This document shows positions 1 through 12,290 of a DNA stretch of 64,000 bases, piece after piece. The position numbers were made by a program, and so were the translations under genes. Location: assembly GCF_022201045.2 (NCBI RefSeq), contig NC_068560.1, forward strand, positions 34,187,001 through 34,251,000. Reading direction: 5' to 3'. The DNA comes from Citrus sinensis. Taxonomy: Eukaryota > Streptophyta > Magnoliopsida > Sapindales > Rutaceae. Every line of letters starts with the position of its first letter. Within the stretch, counting starts at the first letter, position 1. The notes under the pieces are model-generated. The model had not been told where the DNA came from, ran no database searches, and was given only the letters and a program-made list of their open reading frames with translations.

Positions 1-1659
<1,659 letters not shown>

Positions 1660-1794
1660 TCTTAATTGTCGTTTTGGTCGATCAAAACGGTGGCGTTGTT
1701 TGTAGTGGTGGTGGTGGTAGTAGTTGGACTTTTCAATAATTCGGCATTGCGAGTTGCGACGCAAAAGAGTGTACGCGGTTGTGTAAGCTGTCAC

Positions 1795-2900
1795 TTATGT
1801 AATAACTTTAGTTTTTGACTTGGTGACGGGGCTTCCTTGAAAACAGTAAATGATTTTGGGAATTCAATGTAATTAATAGACAAGTGTTTCTTTTTATTTT
1901 TAAGTTTCTTTTTCCCCTCATTTCTTTAGAGAAAAAAAATAAGGTAACGAAGTAGTAATGAACAAAGTAAAACAATCATAATAAGCTTAATTCGTATTTA
2001 TTTACTTATTAAAATAATTGTTAATATAATTCTTGTGAATTAACTTGATATTTATTACTTAAACATTTAATAAAATTGCATTCGTACCTCAAGATCATTA
2101 TTAGGTAATATTAACTCTTAGTTATTGACTTCATTAATCAGAAATTAAATTTAACAAGTAATTTAGATTAAAAAATATTTTCTTAAAATTCATAATGAAT
2201 CGCGTTAAGAAGTTAAGATAATGATTTCAATTAATGTAAGATATGATTATTGTGATTGTTTTAAAAATTTTATTGAGAGCTTAACACATTCTATTGATAA
2301 TATCTTTTAAATGTGTTAGAAAAAGTTTCCTGTTTCAGGTAAAAAAATATTAATGTTATACAATTATAAAACTAAAGTAGTAATATGAGAACAAATAATA
2401 GTACATAATTACTAAAAGATAAAAAATATTTTTTGTTTAATATTGTTGTGCTATTCTTGTATTATTTTTTTAATACAAAAATAATTGTTCATGAAATTAT
2501 GTAAAAAAGCTATTGGAATGTTTTTATTATAAATATCTGTAAATTTTGATATAATATTTAAACAAAAATGTATGTTTAGATATATTTATCAGAAAATGCC
2601 ATCTATCATAAATGTGAAATACAGTTTATACATGAATGAAGGGAGGGAAAGTTTTTGTTTTGATGAAAATGGGGTATGGGTTAGAAGAATCTTAAAATCG
2701 AGGAGATAGGTGTAATTATCCAAAATAAAGTGTTAGGAGCAGAATCGCCAGACTCGTAATCTGTCGTCGGGATATTAGTGGTCCACTATAAATTGTCTCC
2801 ACAAGGAGTGACCGAGCACCGACAGTAAAGACTTTCCTTTTCCTGAAGTCTCGGTGACGGACTTACACGTGGCACATCCATTTTTGCGTTCTGGTTTATT
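1795..2900. other. AT-rich intergenic region upstream of the bZIP gene
   Basis: There is no ORF with coding character. The stretch 2730-2880 is less AT-rich and contains a possible plus-strand TATA box (ACTATAAATT near 2786) and a TACACGTGGC G-box-like site near 2864. Both lie shortly upstream of the hairpin at 2931 and could be a promoter for it (inference). Confidence 0.5.
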
Positions 2901-2930
2901 TCTAATAAAAAACAAGAAAAAAGAACAGTT

Positions 2931-3125
2931 AGGCTTTATGAACTAGGAAGGGCTTGGCTAGGTTACAGACCATTCAAGTACTGCCAAGCTCAGCGGGATG
3001 ATTGGGAGTCAACTCATGTGGGGCATACGCTTCATTTTATGAGGACCCTTCAACAAGCAACACCATTTTTAGTTGTACTTGCATGGTCTGTAACCTAGCC
3101 AAGCCCTTCCTAGTTCATAAAGCCT
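2931..3125. repeat. Near-perfect 51-bp inverted repeat (hairpin locus)
   Basis: The left arm 2931-2981 is the reverse complement of 3075-3125 with one mismatch in 51 positions; the loop is 93 nt (2982-3074). A transcript from either strand would fold into a long, almost perfect stem. This could be a young MIRNA or siRNA-producing hairpin, or a small inverted duplication. I do not recognise a known miRNA in either arm. I see no terminal target-site duplication that would make it a MITE. Confidence 0.85.
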
Positions 3126-3926
3126 GCAGAGGCTTTAAATTTCTTGGCCTACACCATCCATGCATGTTAGTTGTTCGTGCACAAAGTATAATTCAATATT
3201 CTTTAGTTAAGCGTGGCCTAAGCAAATCGTCTTATATGGTTAGCACAAGGAGCTTCACATTTCTTGGCCTTTTCTGAATAACATTATATCTGACGATAAT
3301 GCAAGTATAGGTTTAGACTTGTAATGGTTGAAAATTCAAATTATTCAAGTCTAACTGTCTATATATTATGGTAATCATTTCCATAGATCAAGCCATGTGT
3401 TGGGCTCACGTCACCTTTCTTGACTTGCAGCTTGGCCATGTGGAGGTTGAGGGATAATATAAATATTTTGTACTTTCGTAAACTTTTTGGCCTCCAAATT
3501 TATTACTTAATTACTTGTTAGGCGTAGTGGGCAATCTGCACCAGGCACCAGCACCACCGTGATTGTGCCACTTGTTCAAGAAATGGGTTTTAAGATTACT
3601 GTCGATTAAGGTATCGTTTGGAATTGTGATCCTTAATTTTTAAACCCAAAAAAAAGAAGAAAAAATTATTATTATTAAATATTAATAAAAATTATTTATG
3701 CCTGGTAAATATAATTTTTTAATTAAAATTTTGACAACAATAATAAAAGTCTTATAAACGAGATACAATCAAATTAGCTTTTAAACGACAACTATAAATA
3801 TTTATCAAATATTTTAAGACCCAACCACAAAATCTAACTGCAAAACTAAATAGTAAGTGAGAAGTTACATATTAAATTTTGATTAAAAACCAACTCTCGG
3901 CCGGTTACAAGGAATTGGTTTTGACA

Positions 3927-4131
3927 TCATGTTTGGTTTAGGAAAATATAAAGAGAAGAGAGAAGAGGAAAGGAGGAGATTGGAAACAAATAAGGGGAGA
4001 AAAGATATATTTCATATTCAAGTAGATAATGAAAATGAGGTTGGCATTGACCATTCTTTCCATTCATTTTCTCTTCCTCTCCTTCTTTTTCATTCCTCTC
4101 CTCTCCTACTATTTTTTTCCAAACAAACATA
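3927..4131. repeat. Fold-back MITE-like element, purine arm and pyrimidine arm
   Basis: The element begins ATGTTTGG and ends with CCAAACAAACAT. The left half is rich in GAGAAGAG-type purines and the right half in CTCTTCCTCTCC-type pyrimidines, so the halves pair imperfectly into a hairpin of about 205 bp. The same symmetry creates open frames on both strands here that are not genes. The ends resemble the GTTTGG ends seen elsewhere in the window, but I could not define a target-site duplication. Confidence 0.5.
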
Positions 4132-4466
4132 GAGAATTTCAAAATAAATTTAGATCATAAGTCCAATCTATGCGGCTATAAATTTATACGTGTAGGCCAT
4201 TTTGGACTAGACTCGAACTGCTACTCAAAGAGGATTATATAAAAATTTAATTCACAAGCTCTCATATATTAATTAAGAGAAAAAAATAAAAAATAATGTT
4301 AACACTTTTTTTAAACTATGTTTATAGTAAAAAAGATGCAAACATTATGTAAAATATGATTAAATTTTGTATTGGAATTAGTTTTTATGTGCACTAAATC
4401 AATAATTAAAATTTATTTTATACATTTATTTTTTCCCTATTGCTTAACATTATTTATTAGGTCATG

Positions 4467-4550
4467 TCAATATTAAATCCTTATCCTATAAAATAATTGC
4501 TATAACTCAATATTAAATCCTTATCCTATAAAATAATTGCTATAACTCAA
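4467..4550. repeat. 40-bp tandem duplication
   Basis: The units 4467-4506 and 4507-4546 are identical and begin TCAATATTAAATCC; a few bases of a third unit follow. This is AT-rich intergenic DNA with no coding frame. Confidence 0.9.
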
Positions 4551-4797
4551 AATACAAGACATTACAATTCACTCCACATTTACTACTTGAATTTGGTGTC
4601 AACAGACAAAAGATAAACAAAAATGTACCCCACAATTAGAATGTGAAAATATTAATTTATCTTTATTTACATTTAAAAAGATAAAAAGATTTTATCAATA
4701 CGCTCCTATTTATACGCTCCTATTTATACACTCATGTTCCAAATTAAAATAAGGATGAATTAAATTTTTTACACATTTAAAAGTAAATTAAAAATTA

Positions 4798-4936
4798 GGG
4801 TCAGGTTACAGTGCAACTGTGACACGGTGTCACAGTTGCACCAGTCGTTGGATCTACTCAAATAAATGAAGTCTACTTAAATAAGTAGGAATCTAACGGT
4901 TGAGTGCAACTGTGGCACGGCACCACAGTTTTATCC
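4798..4936. mobile_element. 139-bp MITE with 9-bp target duplications
   Basis: The element is flanked by exact direct repeats TAAAAATTA at 4789-4797 and 4937-4945. Each end carries a related palindrome. The left one is perfect: arms GTGCAACTGTGACAC (4811-4825) and its complement (4827-4841) around one base. The right one, near 4903-4930, is a diverged copy. The two halves are also roughly complementary to each other. Nine-bp duplications are typical of Mutator-like elements, but the short ends do not let me assign a superfamily firmly. Confidence 0.75.
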
Positions 4937-4945
4937 TAAAAATTA

Positions 4946-7900
4946 ACATACTATTTTACAATGAATAACAGTTTTACCCACACATAAATTGTTTTACACA
5001 CTCAATTTTTTTGTCCCATTACCTGAAAAGTCTGCAATTTTGTACATAAGTCATCATTAATTTGACATTTGGCCCTAGAAGTCCAACATGTCCCATCGTC
5101 TTTTTTTTCTTTCTTTTTTTTTTTTCCTTCTGCATCCATCAATTTTTATTGGAACACTTTTCTAATTTTATATTTGATTGCTCGAAAGTTTCAACTTCAA
5201 AGCAACTTTTATGACAAAAGAGAATAAATGCACATTACGCCCTACGCATTAAGATGTGGAAGTTCGTAGGTTTGATCATTATTTTTAAGTGTCATTTTCT
5301 TCAATTCTTGCCATGCCATTTTCAAAGATTTTTTTTCACAATAATTTTTATTCAAATTTCTTTCCTTTTTATATTAATTGAGAATTCATTCTCCACTGAG
5401 TACACTCGTCAAATATTTTCAATGCACTTCAAATTAATGCCTAACCTCTTAATTTTCAATAAGATTGCTCCGGCTCCTAAGTTTTGTTTCAAATAATTTC
5501 GACGGCTTAAATTATATTTCCATTATTGGCAGCCCCGCAAACACCACTTAGAATTCTTTATTTTTAAGATAAAAATAAATAAACCCCATGTTTCATGATC
5601 AAACCCCGCCATCGATATCAATTGGGTACTTATTGCTCGCTCAATATCAATATATTTATGGTTTTTTCGCAGTAGAAACGAACACAACTGTTCATGTACT
5701 CTTCACTCCCTGCAATTGCATCTTGCAACTCACTGGAGCTCTTGAATTGAACATTTGTTATGGGCTTTGTGTTTTATTTAAATTTTATTTTTTTCTTATA
5801 GAGAAAAGGTTTCATTAAGAAGTTATTTTGAATTGCCATAATCACCCATGATCCAATTGACAAATTTTTTTAGTTAATTGTTGTATCAATTGTGTTTCAG
5901 CAAGTTGTCTGTGGAATCTTTTGTGGCTAAATTACTATACAACTGTTTTTTTTTTAATCAGGAATTCTTTTTGATAATACAAAAAATCTAATATACAGCA
6001 ACAAATTGAGGGAAAAACAAAGAAGCAAACGTTATAACATATTCGCAGGTTTTGTCCGAGTTTGAATAAATTTCCTGTTGTCCTTTGGTGTAATTTTAAC
6101 TGAGGTTAAAACCGTCAAGTGAAATAAAGGGGTTTTAAAAGGATTCTATGGGGGTGCCAATAGTTCTACGCTAAACATGAAAGTCGTATATCAAATGGAG
6201 CCCCACTAATTTGTGAATCAGTTTTTGGGTTTTGGCCCAGTCTTAGTTTACAGTTGGGTTTTAATACCCCTATAAAATCCTTATAACACCCCCTTTGACT
6301 TTTATTTGTCAAAATAACCTAGTTTAATTAATAAAATATAAATTCATATATTAAAATTAGCCACCTTTCCAAAAAAATTTATCTAAAAAAGTATTTTTAA
6401 AATTTTTAGTCATAAAATATATTAAAAATTCTTAAATATTAAATTATTTCCCTCTTATTATATAGTTTTTATTTTCATAACTAAAATTCTCATAATTTTT
6501 TTCATTTTTCAATTAAAATATAAAATATAAATATAAATTATGAAATGAGGTGTGTGTAAAGAATTATCTTAAAAAAAAATTTAATTGTTTAATTAAATAT
6601 CCATTCAAAATAAAAAATAAATTAATTTGTATTTAGATGTTTAACTAATTTCCGAAAACGATTTTATGATGAATTTTGAGAGGTGTCGAAAGGTCGATAA
6701 TTGAATCCTAAGCAAGCCCAAGAAACGGAATCATCATTTTGGGCTCCCTTTCGCCGAAGTCCAAACACTCGTAGTTTCTAGTACTATCTTCCATTGGGGA
6801 CAAAGAAAAAGGGGGCACACGATTTTGCATATTTAAAGATATCTCTTTTCTGTTCATCTTCGATTCTTCATTTTGGTCTGTACGAGACGACACGCATACG
6901 ATTTTGTTTTGCTAGTGGCATTTTTTTTTTTTTTTCTATCCGAAGCTTTACTCAAAAACTCAAGGTCAAATTATCCTATGCAATCACCAACGAAATTTAA
7001 ATATATTTATATTTCTATTTTTTCCCTCTTTTCCTAATTATCAATCATGAAACTGTTTTTTACCCTTAAAAAATATTTTCATCCAACCAACATCATTCCA
7101 CCTCAAATTAAATTAATCCCCTTCTAAGCTTAGTGTGAGTAATACTAAAATTACTGCTTTCACCGAAAATGACCAAACCAATCTGACGGTTTCCCTGCAG
7201 ATATATCATGGAAGATGAACTCAGAATGTAAAATATATATCGAGGCTGCCCCTGTACTAATGTAACATGCATGTCATGACATTCATTATTAATTTGATCA
7301 TCATGATTCATGATTGCCTTTCTTGTTAGTCATGGCCGGCCAACAAAAAACAGTTTACGAAATTATGCCCTAATGCAAATTATAAGTCAATAGCCAACAA
7401 TGTATCTCCATGACGGGAAGCTTCAACAATTTCATGAGCAAGTGGGTGCAAACTCAATCTTCCCAAAGTGCAATATTGGCTCTAATAGGTTCTCGAAATA
7501 CCCATTAAAATATATCCCTATCCAACAAACATCATTAGTGTTTCAATATGCTAATCCTGCATAGATAACTTACAATCATTTCATATGCTATATATAATTC
7601 CACTAAATTTTTATTTGCATTATTTGTCAAGTTGTTAATTTTGTATTTTAACTTATTTTTACACTTCTCAAATCGTGAAATATATATAATCAACCATAAG
7701 TTCATGACAATACCCTAAAATTTAGGAGGTATATATAATGAAGGGGGGTAGCGGAAGTGGGATAATAGGATAATCGAATACTAGATATTATTCTAGTAAC
7801 GGACCAAACCAATACAATTAAATTACACTCTATTACAAGAAATACTGCAATAGACAATCCCAAAAGAATTATTAAAAGATATTTTTTTATTGAATAGTTG

Positions 7901-10360
7901 AACCTCAACTAAAGACCTCCTATTTATAATATGGTAAACATATTTTCTCAAGTTAACTTAATAGGTAAACTAAAACACATATTAATTTTTTGGGATAACA
8001 TTGGAAAAGTGACTTATTGCCACTAGTTCAATTCTTTCGAAAAAAAGAATTGGATTCTTTTACTTGTTCGATAATCTCCTCCATTCTTCCAATCCATACA
8101 CACGAGTAAGTAAGATTAATTTAATTACGTTGACTCTAATTAAAAATAAAATATCAAAAAACTTAAAATAATAAAATTTTAAAATCTTAAAATAACATCA
8201 TATATTAAGAAAATAAAAAATCTAAAAAGAATAACTAAAAAAAATTACAGATTTAACATGAGATCGGATATAAGACTCGACATTAACGTTGCGTACCGAG
8301 AACAACCAAAATTATAGTCTTATTGCGGCAATGTTGGAAGACAAGAAAAGACCTGCTATTTTATTTAGGGTAAGATTTTATTTGGCCAAAAATAAAGCAA
8401 AGACTGATGGATTTTATCTCCACCATGATTTGCACAACCTCCGTCAAAGCTCAAAGACTCTGCTTTTTATCTGAAAGCATCAGGTGGGTGATGTTGCCAA
8501 AAAGGAATACACTACACACATGGGAATGCTTTAATTTTGCAATTGACATGCATCTGTGACATAATTCAAATTGACTAAGGACATGCAAACCCCAATACAC
8601 AATTCCTTGCTAGGGAAAGGCAATTTTTTTTTTTTTTTTTTTGGGGGTTAATGAAATAGGAGCTTTCGAGCACAAGACAGTGAAATCAACGTTAATATAC
8701 CATATGAATTATCTATCTAATTAACTTTTGACATGCCCTTTTCACCATATATAAAGGCAAACAACTTGGCGAAATTTTTACTGCCACCTTTAAATTAAAA
8801 TTAAGAGAAATTTGCTTTTATTGAATTATAAATGCAAATAAGCCAATTCTTCTGATAATACTTAGATGGAAACCAAAACAATCAAATTAAGCACAAAGTA
8901 AAGCCGTAAAGGCATTATTTTCTCTGCCACGATAGAAAGGAGGATGCAAAGTGATAAATGATAATGAAAGCATGTCTTAGTGGAAATTTGGAAAGAATAA
9001 CAAAGACACACCTCACTATTTTAAGTGCATTTTTATTTGACTAAACAATTGAGAGATGGTGGCATTCGTGTGGAAACCACACTCCTCTCATCCATAATTA
9101 TTTTTTTTTTCTCACTAAATTGTGCTATCTTAGTCAGCAATCCATTTGGATTTTTCTTTTTTTTTACCCCTCTTTTTTTTGGATAGGGGTTTACATTTTC
9201 CGTATGAAGTCTAATTGCAATACATTAAGAATATCATGGCCCACAGTTTGAACACCGTTGAGTGGATAAAAAATTAACAAAATTTGATAATTAATGTGAC
9301 AGCAGTTAAGCTATTCACCTCAATAGAATGATCGTCGCAACTATTTTAAAGAGTTTTTTTTTTTAAAAAAATTATTGTCGAATATACAGAGACAGACAAT
9401 TCAATTATCTATTTCTTCTAAAATATCCGAAAAACAGATGAATTGAAATGAGAAACTGTGAGATAAAATAATTTGCATGTACTCTTCTTCAATAAGCTAC
9501 CGAGTCTCCCTGACGATCTGGTTGGCAATCTCCCTAGACTGCCTCGAAAAAGCAGAAATTTCCAGTAAATTAAAAGTTTTCGAAATTTTAATAACTGAAG
9601 AAACTGAAAGTTTTGAAACGCTTCCATTTCTTGCATGCATATGCACGCATACACAAGCTTGAGTAACAGAACTGTTTTCCTCTTCCTTTATTGTCTTGTA
9701 CTTCATTTTTTCATGCTTTAGTCATGAACTTTCTGTTGAAATATAACTGCCTCAGAAATTAAATATTACATGTCCTCATTTCTTAATTTAAATTTAACGA
9801 TATTGCACAATAAAGATTTACATGATCTCAACAAATTCATCATCAATATTTATTCCATATATTAGCTAGTTTAAGGGACAATCATAACCAAATTTTGAAG
9901 GGTGGGTTCTCTAACTATATGTAGCTTCTTCCATTTGATTATTAGTTCTTGTAATTACAGTTTACCCGCACAGCTTTCTGAATCAACAAATCCGAGTTTG
10001 GTAGCGAATTGATCTCACGGGTCCATCCCATGCATATGAGTGAATGAGAGTTGGTGGTGATAGACTTTACCATTAGATAATTTGCAAAGATGATTCGTAA
10101 TTACTTGGTATAGCCAATAGAGAATTTTACTACTAGTGTACATGGAATCTTCCGATTCTTCCTAATTTCTACACAATGTATCAGTTGGATATGCATTATC
10201 GCGATCAATTCTTTAAATATTTACACACAACCATGTTTTGATGAATTATATCTCTTTGTCAATTACATAATATTTTAATTTTTTCATTAGTGGGATTGTA
10301 TATATGGTCCACACAGCTTTTGCGTCCATTATAGTAAATAAAGCAAAGCTGTTTCTCGTT
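4946..10360. other. AT-rich intergenic region without supported genes
   Basis: The region holds poly(T) runs (near 5100, 6918, 8625, 9355) and short open frames on both strands, but nothing with the codon character, length or family similarity of a gene. Isolated GTTTGG-type ends hint at decayed MITEs. I found no tRNA or rRNA. Confidence 0.5.
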
Positions 10361-10372
10361 CCATAAATACCC
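10360..10372 (+). promoter_or_regulatory. Possible TATA box of the VIT-like gene
   Basis: CCATAAATACCCC lies about 125 bp before the start codon. The sequence between is CT-rich and ATG-free (CTCTCTCTGATCTCTTC type), as expected of a plant 5' leader. An alternative TATA-like stretch (TATATATGG) lies near 10297. Confidence 0.4.
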
Positions 10373-10491
10373 CTTCCATAGGGAGTGTGTCCTCCACACT
10401 CAACTCTTCATCTTCTCTCTCTGATCTCTTCATCACTTATCAACTTCTCATTTTTTTCTCATCTCTTCACTTACTAATTTGATTAGTTTCC

Positions 10492-11166
10492 ATGGCAACT
10501 TCCTTCAACAACGCTAAGTTTACCGTCCCAGTGAACGATGTCGAGCACCAAACAACAATAGCCACAACCACCCTAGAGCTTGATGAAACCAGTAAGGACT
10601 TTGATTACTCCAAGCGCTCTCAATGGCTTCGAGCTGCCGTTTTAGGCGCTAACGACGGCCTTGTCTCCACAGCATCCTTAATGATGGGCGTTGGAGCGGT
10701 CAAACAGGACATAAAAGCAATGATTCTCACCGGTTTTGCGGGTCTGGTGGCCGGTGCATGCAGCATGGCCATAGGCGAGTTCGTCTCTGTTTACTCACAG
10801 CTGGATATTCAGGTAGCCCAGCTGAAAAGAAACAGAGACCAAGGCAATACCGGCGGAGTGACAGAAGAAAAGGAAGAGGAAGAGGGTTTGCCAAGCCCGA
10901 TACAAGCAGCTGCAGCTTCAGCTCTGGCGTTTTCATTGGGTGCAATGGTCCCATTATTGGCAGCATCATTTATAAGAGACTATAAGATAAGGCTGGGAGT
11001 GGTGGTTGCCGCGGTGACCTTGGCGTTAGCAGTGTTTGGGTGGCTTGGAGCTATCTTAGGGAAGGCTCCGGTGGTTCGATCAGCGGTTAGGGTTTTGGTC
11101 GGAGGGTGGCTCGCCATGGCTATCACCTTTGGCCTAACCAAGTTAATCGGCTCAAGCGGGCTGTGA
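10492..11166 (+). CDS. VIT-family vacuolar iron transporter homolog (nodulin-21-like)
   Basis: This is a single-exon, 224-residue protein of the CCC1/VIT family, the short plant VTL branch related to soybean nodulin-21. About residues 42-224 form the domain with five membrane segments: LRAAVLGANDGLVSTASLM and following; the LAGLVAGACSMAIGEFVSVY segment; SALAFSLGAMVPLLAASFI; VVVAAVTLALAVFGWLGAIL; and VLVGGWLAMAITFGLTKLIG. The cytosolic loop between segments 2 and 3 is short and acidic (EEKEEEEG). It lacks the long helical metal-binding domain of full-length VIT1, as is usual for VTLs. The likely role is moving Fe2+ into the vacuole or another compartment; this rests on family knowledge. The start is the first ATG after a CT-rich leader, and TGA follows SSGL. 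No intron is needed. Confidence 0.93.
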   Translation: MATSFNNAKFTVPVNDVEHQTTIATTTLELDETSKDFDYSKRSQWLRAAVLGANDGLVSTASLMMGVGAVKQDIKAMILTGFAGLVAGACSMAIGEFVSVYSQLDIQVAQLKRNRDQGNTGGVTEEKEEEEGLPSPIQAAAASALAFSLGAMVPLLAASFIRDYKIRLGVVVAAVTLALAVFGWLGAILGKAPVVRSAVRVLVGGWLAMAITFGLTKLIGSSGL

Positions 11167-11299
11167 CTCTTTTCTTTTCCTTTTTTCTTTCTTTTTCCCT
11201 TTCTAATTCTCACTGTCTAATTAATGTTTATGTTATCTTTGTTGTACACTTTTTGCTTTTCTTTTTGGAGGATGTGAATTGTGAGCGATATTCATGAAT

Positions 11300-11770
11300 A
11301 TATGTGCATGAAATGAATCGAATGGTGGCTGTAACAAAGTAGGAAAAAGGACGGGGCAAGAGCAAAAATGTTTTTGTTTTGTAGCATCTCTATGTTAATA
11401 ATCTTATCATGTATACGGATATTTTTTATGCAAGCAAATCTTTCTCTTTATACATCATGTCAAAAGCATATCTGAAATTCCTTTACATCTTTCTCGTCAT
11501 TTTGAAGGCAATTTAATTTTGTTTTATAAATTAAAAATTAAACAAATTGGAAACATCTTGTGTCACTTTGGAAAATAAAAGTATATGAAAATAAAATAAA
11601 AAAACAAGCAAAAGAAACTTTCCTAATCAGCCGTTGGATAATATCAAACGGTTTCAAAAGAGACACAACAGCAAGTGACTTTAACCGGGGAAGAAGGTAA
11701 TCTGCCGGTGAAGTAGATTTCGACATATCTAAGGTTAGTGTAGCCAAGGCCAACAGACTCGTGCACACAT
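11300..11770. other. Intergenic stretch between the VIT-like gene and the transposon
   Basis: The first part is the AT-rich 3' flank of the VIT-like gene. From about 11610 to 11768 the composition is more balanced and the minus strand stays open over 76 codons; I recognise no family in it. A conserved motif or old exon remnant is possible but unsupported. Confidence 0.35.
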
Positions 11771-11831
11771 TGGGTATGTTTGGCGGGCGGGTCTATAAGG
11801 ATATGTATTGTAATATAAATTCAGGGCTAAT

Positions 11832-12277
11832 TGTCACGGGATGAGTGTTTTGCGCAGCTAACCCGTGCGGCACTTAGACAACTTTGCCGAATGTTGCTAA
11901 GTAAGCCTAGAGATTCTCGAACAAGAGAAGAGAGCAATTGAGCCAAAGAAACTTGTATTGCACAAAGAGAGATTACAATGCTTGTTGGATACAAATGCCT
12001 AATGTCATTCCATATTTATAGGGGAGGCTTTGCCTAACTTTGCCTAACTTTACCTAACTTTGCCAAACTTGGTCAAACTCTAGAGTATTTTACAATTTCC
12101 TAGCTATTTGTATGTGCTGGAATTGTATAAAGTATTCTAGAATATTTACATGTTCACATGTGCTAGAGTTGCCTAGAACCTTCCGGAATTGGGCCAAGCT
12201 AGCACTTTTGGCCTTGTGTTGGCTCTCTAGCCCGAAATTGTGGGCAATTGGGCTAGCGGATTGGGCGGTCCGCAACA
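11832..12277 (-). repeat. 3' LTR of the chromovirus
   Basis: The sequence matches the other LTR except at four positions: AATGTCATTC versus AATGCCATTC, AGCACTTTTG versus AGCACTCTTG, GCTAGCGGAT versus GCTAGCGAAT, and GGTCCGCAAC versus GGTCTGCAAC. It contains the same run of 10-bp near-repeats of the CTAACTTTGC type. Confidence 0.96.
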
Positions 12278-12290
12278 TCCTCCCCCACCT
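12278..12290 (-). other. Polypurine tract
   Basis: On the minus strand AGGTGGGGGAGGA directly abuts the 3' LTR, the expected position for the plus-strand primer. Confidence 0.88.

Noticed and set aside
3002..3277. Plus-strand 91-codon frame overlapping the inverted repeat.
   Set aside because: It crosses the hairpin loop and right arm, has no family resemblance and no splice support; it is better explained by the repeat.
3927..4142. Overlapping open frames on both strands.
   Set aside because: They result from the purine/pyrimidine symmetry of the fold-back element; the peptides are low-complexity Glu/Lys or Leu/Ser runs.
9483..9570. A short plus-strand frame reading NKLPSLPDDLVGNLPRL, reminiscent of a leucine-rich repeat.
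   Set aside because: Only one unit is present, a stop follows within about 25 codons, and the surroundings are AT-rich with no other repeat; similarity may be chance.
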